DNA of 64,000 nt from contig JAAVAO010000008.1 in assembly GCA_014803985.1 (NCBI GenBank), forward strand, positions 38,877-102,876, in the 5' to 3' direction. A program made the translations under genes and the position numbers. The notes beneath the pieces were generated by a model, which did no database searches, was not told the origin of the DNA, and was given only the letters and a program-made list of their open reading frames with translations. Of the stretch, positions 60,731 to 64,000 are shown piece after piece. The number at the start of each line of letters is the position of its first letter. Within the stretch, counting starts at the first letter, position 1. The stretch comes from Treponema sp. (lineage in GTDB: Bacteria > Spirochaetota > Spirochaetia > Treponematales > Treponemataceae).

Positions 60731-61492
60731 TCAATTTCCATTTCCAACCTCTGGATATTGCTGGAATTTTTGCCCCTGCAAAAGGAATCCGTTCGCCTTC
60801 TTGTCGCGCCTAACGCCGTCCGCGCCCCAAGTTCCCCACTGCTTGAAGAAGAACGGAACGCCCTGCTCCTCGCACTGCCGCCTGATGTTCAAAACCCATT
60901 CCTCTTTCATCGGACGGGCTTTCGCGCCGCTCTCGCCGCCGACAATCACCCAGCCAATGCCGCGCAAATCCAACTCGCCCAAATCTTCAAGCAGAGGCTC
61001 GCAGGAAAGAAAGCGGACTGCGCAAGTTTCTATGTCTCTCAAGCACCCTATCCTTTCCTTCGTCTCCCTGTTTTCGACGGTAACTCCAAGCCACAAATTT
61101 TCCGGTATGTAGCGCGTGCTTGATTCCTCAAGCAGTTTGAAATACATCCTCATGTCGTCTGCGCGTTTCGTCAGGATTTGATAGGTGTTATTTGGAGTTT
61201 TGCTTATAACCTCCAACACTCCGTCGATGAAATCACACGGCACGTCCTCGTGAAACAGGTCGCCCATGGAACACACGAAAACCATGTTCCTGCCCTTAAG
61301 TTTCAGCGGCTCGCCGAGGCGTTCTGGGTGCAGCGTTACCTTGAATCCGTCCTCGTAGCCTTTCGCGCCCATCGCTTTCAGACGGCGAGCCATCGTCTCC
61401 GCGTAGCAGTTTCGGCACTCCTCGCTGTGCTTCGTGCAGCCAGTAACAGGATTCCAAGTCTTTTCAGTCCACGATATTTCCGTATCGTTCAT
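60731..61492 (-). CDS. Phage Gp37/Gp68 family (DUF5131) protein
   Basis: ISWTEKTWNPVTGCTKHSEECRNCYAETMARRL...VFVCSMGDLFHEDVP...WLGVTVEN...GWVIVGGESGAKARPM. Confidence 0.9.
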   Translation of the reverse strand: MNDTEISWTEKTWNPVTGCTKHSEECRNCYAETMARRLKAMGAKGYEDGFKVTLHPERLGEPLKLKGRNMVFVCSMGDLFHEDVPCDFIDGVLEVISKTPNNTYQILTKRADDMRMYFKLLEESSTRYIPENLWLGVTVENRETKERIGCLRDIETCAVRFLSCEPLLEDLGELDLRGIGWVIVGGESGAKARPMKEEWVLNIRRQCEEQGVPFFFKQWGTWGADGVRRDKKANGFLLQGQKFQQYPEVGNGN

Positions 61493-61501
61493 AAATTCCC
61501 C

Positions 61502-61657
61502 CTATATTTCAAATTTTCCTTTGAAAACTATGTTGAAAGCAAACCTTATCCTTTTTTTCAGCGGAAGAAGTTCGACGTATTCCTTTAGTTCGAGAATCGC
61601 CTTTCTCCAAAGCCTGCTCACATTTCTTTTTACCTGCCTTGAGTATCTATCACCCAT
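61502..61657 (-). CDS. Small basic protein (51 aa)
   Basis: MGDRYSRQVKRNVSRLWRKAILELKEYVELLPLKKRIRFAFNIVFKGKFEI; start overlaps the dcm-fragment stop (ATGGGTGA). Below the ORF-track length cutoff. Confidence 0.4.
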   Translation of the reverse strand: MGDRYSRQVKRNVSRLWRKAILELKEYVELLPLKKRIRFAFNIVFKGKFEI

Positions 61658-61845
61658 CTTTCCTCACCCCCTTTATGTTCAAGTTGCGGAACATCGCGCA
61701 CATCACGTCCACCACTATTGAATTTCCGAACTGCCTGTAAAGTTGGCTGTTGGAATTCACCGCCTCCATCTTGTCAATGTCGGAATCGTCCACGCCCATA
61801 AGCCGTCCGCACTCCCTCGGCGTGAGTTTCCTGATTCGATACAGA
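61650..61845 (-). pseudogene. 3' fragment of a DNA (cytosine-5) methyltransferase gene
   Basis: Minus-strand frame: LYRIRKLTPRECGRLMGVDDSDIDKMEAVNSNSQLYRQFGNSIVVDVMCAMFRNLNIKGVRKDG-stop, the classic C-terminal motif of C5 methyltransferases; no N-terminal motifs in that frame. Confidence 0.8.
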
Positions 61846-62595
61846 GTGCCTCTCCGTAAGGTCGTTGTCGAAGTACCTTTCGAAGCAACGCTCGCACCCC
61901 CGACTTCCGTGCGGGCAGTCGCGCGAGAAATGCGTGTTCGACAGAATCATGAACGGCTTGTTTCTCGTATGCCGCTTGTCGAGTATGTAACTCAACAGGT
62001 TAAGTTCGAACTCGCTTCCCTTGCTCCTTCCCACCTCGTCGATGACCAAGAGCGGCGCGTCTATGAGCGAATTCGCGAACTGCCACTCGCTCATGTCGTT
62101 TTTCCCGAGGCTGCGGATTTTGAGCGAGAGTTGGAAAACCGTGTAAATCACTCCGTCCATGGACTTCGCCGCCACCGCGCCGAGCATCGACTTGCCCGTT
62201 CCGTTTCCGCCCAAGACGACCAGTTTTCCCGCCTTCCGCTCAATCAGCGTCCTGACGGCTTCCCTGAATTCGGCTTGCCTCGCCGTCTGCGGCTTGTAGT
62301 CGCCGAGCGTCTTCTCGTAGAATTCAGGCTCTATGTTCATCTTGGCGTACTTGCAAATCCGCTTTTTCTCGGCTCTTTCGTCCGCCTCCTGCCTTTCCCT
62401 TTCCGCTTCCGCGTCAATCCTTTCTTTTTCGCACAGCGGACATTCCACGGAATCCTTGAAAAGAGGCTTGCCATCTCTTACGAAAATGAAGCCGCTCACT
62501 TCGCCATGTTTTTTGCAGACAAAGCGTTTCGTAACCTTCTCGATTTTCCCGAAAGGGTTTTCCAGTGTTTTTATCTCGTCATGAATATCCTGCAT
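61774..62595 (-). CDS. DnaC/IstB-like ATPase (phage replication), C-terminus apparently replaced
   Basis: Walker A VVLGGNGTGKSMLGAVAAK, Walker B APLLVIDEVGRSKG, MILSNTHFSRDC; last residues HSVSNQETHAEGVRTAYGRGRFRH are read out of frame through the dcm fragment. Confidence 0.8.
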   Translation of the reverse strand: MQDIHDEIKTLENPFGKIEKVTKRFVCKKHGEVSGFIFVRDGKPLFKDSVECPLCEKERIDAEAERERQEADERAEKKRICKYAKMNIEPEFYEKTLGDYKPQTARQAEFREAVRTLIERKAGKLVVLGGNGTGKSMLGAVAAKSMDGVIYTVFQLSLKIRSLGKNDMSEWQFANSLIDAPLLVIDEVGRSKGSEFELNLLSYILDKRHTRNKPFMILSNTHFSRDCPHGSRGCERCFERYFDNDLTERHSVSNQETHAEGVRTAYGRGRFRH

Positions 62596-62605
62596 GCGCT
62601 TCCTC

Positions 62606-63583
62606 CTAAATCCTTATCCTGTCTTCCGGCAGTCCGCCGCCCTTATCGGGCTTTTCCTTCGCGTAGTCCGCGACCTTGAAATTGTCGGGAAGAAAGTTCA
62701 GGATGAGTTTCTTCCGTCCGCTGCAAAGTTGGTCGAGCCGCAGGTCGCGCTCCCACCAAGTCCTGCCCTCACGCCTCAATTTCAGCACTTCGCCGTAGTT
62801 TTTCAACGCGCCCAAAACCTCGTCGCTGTGGAGTTTCAGTTCGCGGATTCCCTCCAAGGCGAGCCTGAAATCCCGCTGGATGAAATTTATGAAATTGCCG
62901 TTGCAGTTCGGCATGCCGATTCTTGCGCATGTGTCGAACACCTGCCGCGCATAATCCTTGGACAAAGAACAAGGCGGTAAATCAATTGGCGCATGTTCAT
63001 CGGAATTTTCACGCTCGGATTCTGTTTTTTCGTCCTTATATGTGTTTAAAGAGTGCGTGTAAATTTCTTTGTCTTTATCTCTATCTTTTTCTTTATCTTT
63101 ATCTAGTGTGGCGAAATCATTTTTTACCACTTCCTGCAATGGCTTTTCGTGGTTATTCGTGTCAAATTTTGGATTGTCTTTGTCCGCCGTGGCACTGCCA
63201 CTTCCTTTTGTGTCGGCGTTTCGCTTCTGATGTTCCCTTGCGTTGACAATCATGATGCGCATCTCTTTTGAAACCGTGTTCATGTCAAGGCGGCTCAAAA
63301 TCTTGAGGCAGGAAACGGTGCCTTTCGCGTCGCCTTCCAAAAGGTACAGTTCAATGCAGGTTGCAAGGATTTTCTCGACTTCCGACTGCTCCATTCCGAA
63401 ATCGAAACTTATTGATTCGGCGGCATACGGCAGTTCGCAAGCCGTATTCTTCGAGGTGATGGACTGCGCTATCAGATACAGCGAATGCTGGTACACGAAA
63501 TATCCGTCACGTCCGTATTTTTTGCGAAGCACCTTGATTTTAGGGTCTTCAAATATATTTGTCGAAATCTTCAAAAAATCCAT
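62606..63583 (-). CDS. Phage replisome organiser / DUF4373-type (Lin1244/Lin1753) protein
   Basis: MDFLKISTNIFEDPKIKVLRKKYGRDGYFVYQHSLYLIAQ...FDFGMEQSEVEKILATCIELYLL. Confidence 0.75.
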   Translation of the reverse strand: MDFLKISTNIFEDPKIKVLRKKYGRDGYFVYQHSLYLIAQSITSKNTACELPYAAESISFDFGMEQSEVEKILATCIELYLLEGDAKGTVSCLKILSRLDMNTVSKEMRIMIVNAREHQKRNADTKGSGSATADKDNPKFDTNNHEKPLQEVVKNDFATLDKDKEKDRDKDKEIYTHSLNTYKDEKTESERENSDEHAPIDLPPCSLSKDYARQVFDTCARIGMPNCNGNFINFIQRDFRLALEGIRELKLHSDEVLGALKNYGEVLKLRREGRTWWERDLRLDQLCSGRKKLILNFLPDNFKVADYAKEKPDKGGGLPEDRIRI

Positions 63584-63599
63584 ATCTCGATCCCTTTAT

Positions 63600-64000
63600 T
63601 CAGTTAATCCATTCAATGACAGTTTTGCCGTCAAACCCTTTTTCCCAAACAAACCAAGCATAACAGACCGCGCCGTTGCCGTATTTTTTGAAATCTCCGT
63701 TTTTGGCACAACTTAAACGCTTTGACGGAACATAAACCGTTTTTGGCGGCTCCTTGTCAAACAATTTCCTGCGCCTCTGCCCTTCCAAAAATTGAATCCT
63801 CAAGAACATCGCGACTTTCCGTCCTTTTTCGATGAGCGACAATGCCTTTTCGACGAATTCAAGCGCATACTTGTATGGAGGGTTCGTCACTATGTCGCCA
63901 TACCACTTTTTCTTGTTTTCGTTCGAGAGAAAATTCAAAATTTCCATACCCCCCCCCACTCTATCGACGACATCGCTTTTTCGCTTCAAAATTCCGCGTG
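63600..64000 (-). CDS. Phage DNA methyltransferase-like protein (N6-adenine type), 5' end outside the window
   Basis: DIVTNPPYKYALEFVEKALSLIEKGRKVAMFLRIQFLEGQRRRKLFDKEPPKTVYVPSKR; NPPY catalytic motif. Confidence 0.7.
   Translation of the reverse strand, partial: RGILKRKSDVVDRVGGGMEILNFLSNENKKKWYGDIVTNPPYKYALEFVEKALSLIEKGRKVAMFLRIQFLEGQRRRKLFDKEPPKTVYVPSKRLSCAKNGDFKKYGNGAVCYAWFVWEKGFDGKTVIEWIN

Noticed and set aside
61750-62679. 309-aa plus-strand ORF opposite dnaC-like gene
   Set aside because: Shadow ORF in GC-richer DNA; the opposite strand has clear Walker motifs.

Overview
The window looks like a low-GC, Treponema-like spirochaete chromosome (lineage inferred from gene content) with a prophage or prophage remnant at its right end. 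Host part (1 to ~53,500): partial OmpA-like gene, asnS, a YihY/BrkB protein fused to a cNMP-binding domain, M15 peptidase, a murE-ddl-murD cluster, a TrpXYZ-type ABC transporter, an AAA/DUF4143 ATPase preceded by five 33-bp tandem repeats, dnaE-yggT-recG, a 2133-aa coiled-coil protein (SpiroCoCo-like) with about 19 repeats of 40 aa, a HAD hydrolase, an exbB/exbD-tonB cluster in which exbD and tonB are one ORF, a putative outer-membrane protein, a TPR protein, a 1513-aa acyl-CoA dehydratase activase, tRNA-Val(CAC), a BspA-like LRR lipoprotein, a stand-alone AICAR formyltransferase, a chemotaxis receptor, a hybrid histidine kinase and a DEAD-box helicase. Phage part (~53,500 to 64,000, all on the minus strand): replication organiser, DnaC-like ATPase, a dcm 3' fragment, Gp37/Gp68, MazG-like, HicB-like and RnlA/RnlB genes, then a protease / scaffold-like / major capsid block with no terminase, portal or tail gene visible. 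The observations I rate highest are: (i) a 26-residue motif shared by the putative prohead protease C-terminus and the capsid N-terminus, with a weaker version in the scaffold-like protein; (ii) a ~120-bp dispersed intergenic repeat with a conserved nested stem-loop, two direct copies of which flank an outer-membrane protein gene; (iii) an RnlAB toxin-antitoxin pair with the HEPN R-x4-H motif in an AT-rich block of the phage; (iv) the 33-bp iteron-like array ending at an ATPase start codon; (v) the ExbD-TonB fusion. No database search or folding program was run; all family names come from reading the sequences.
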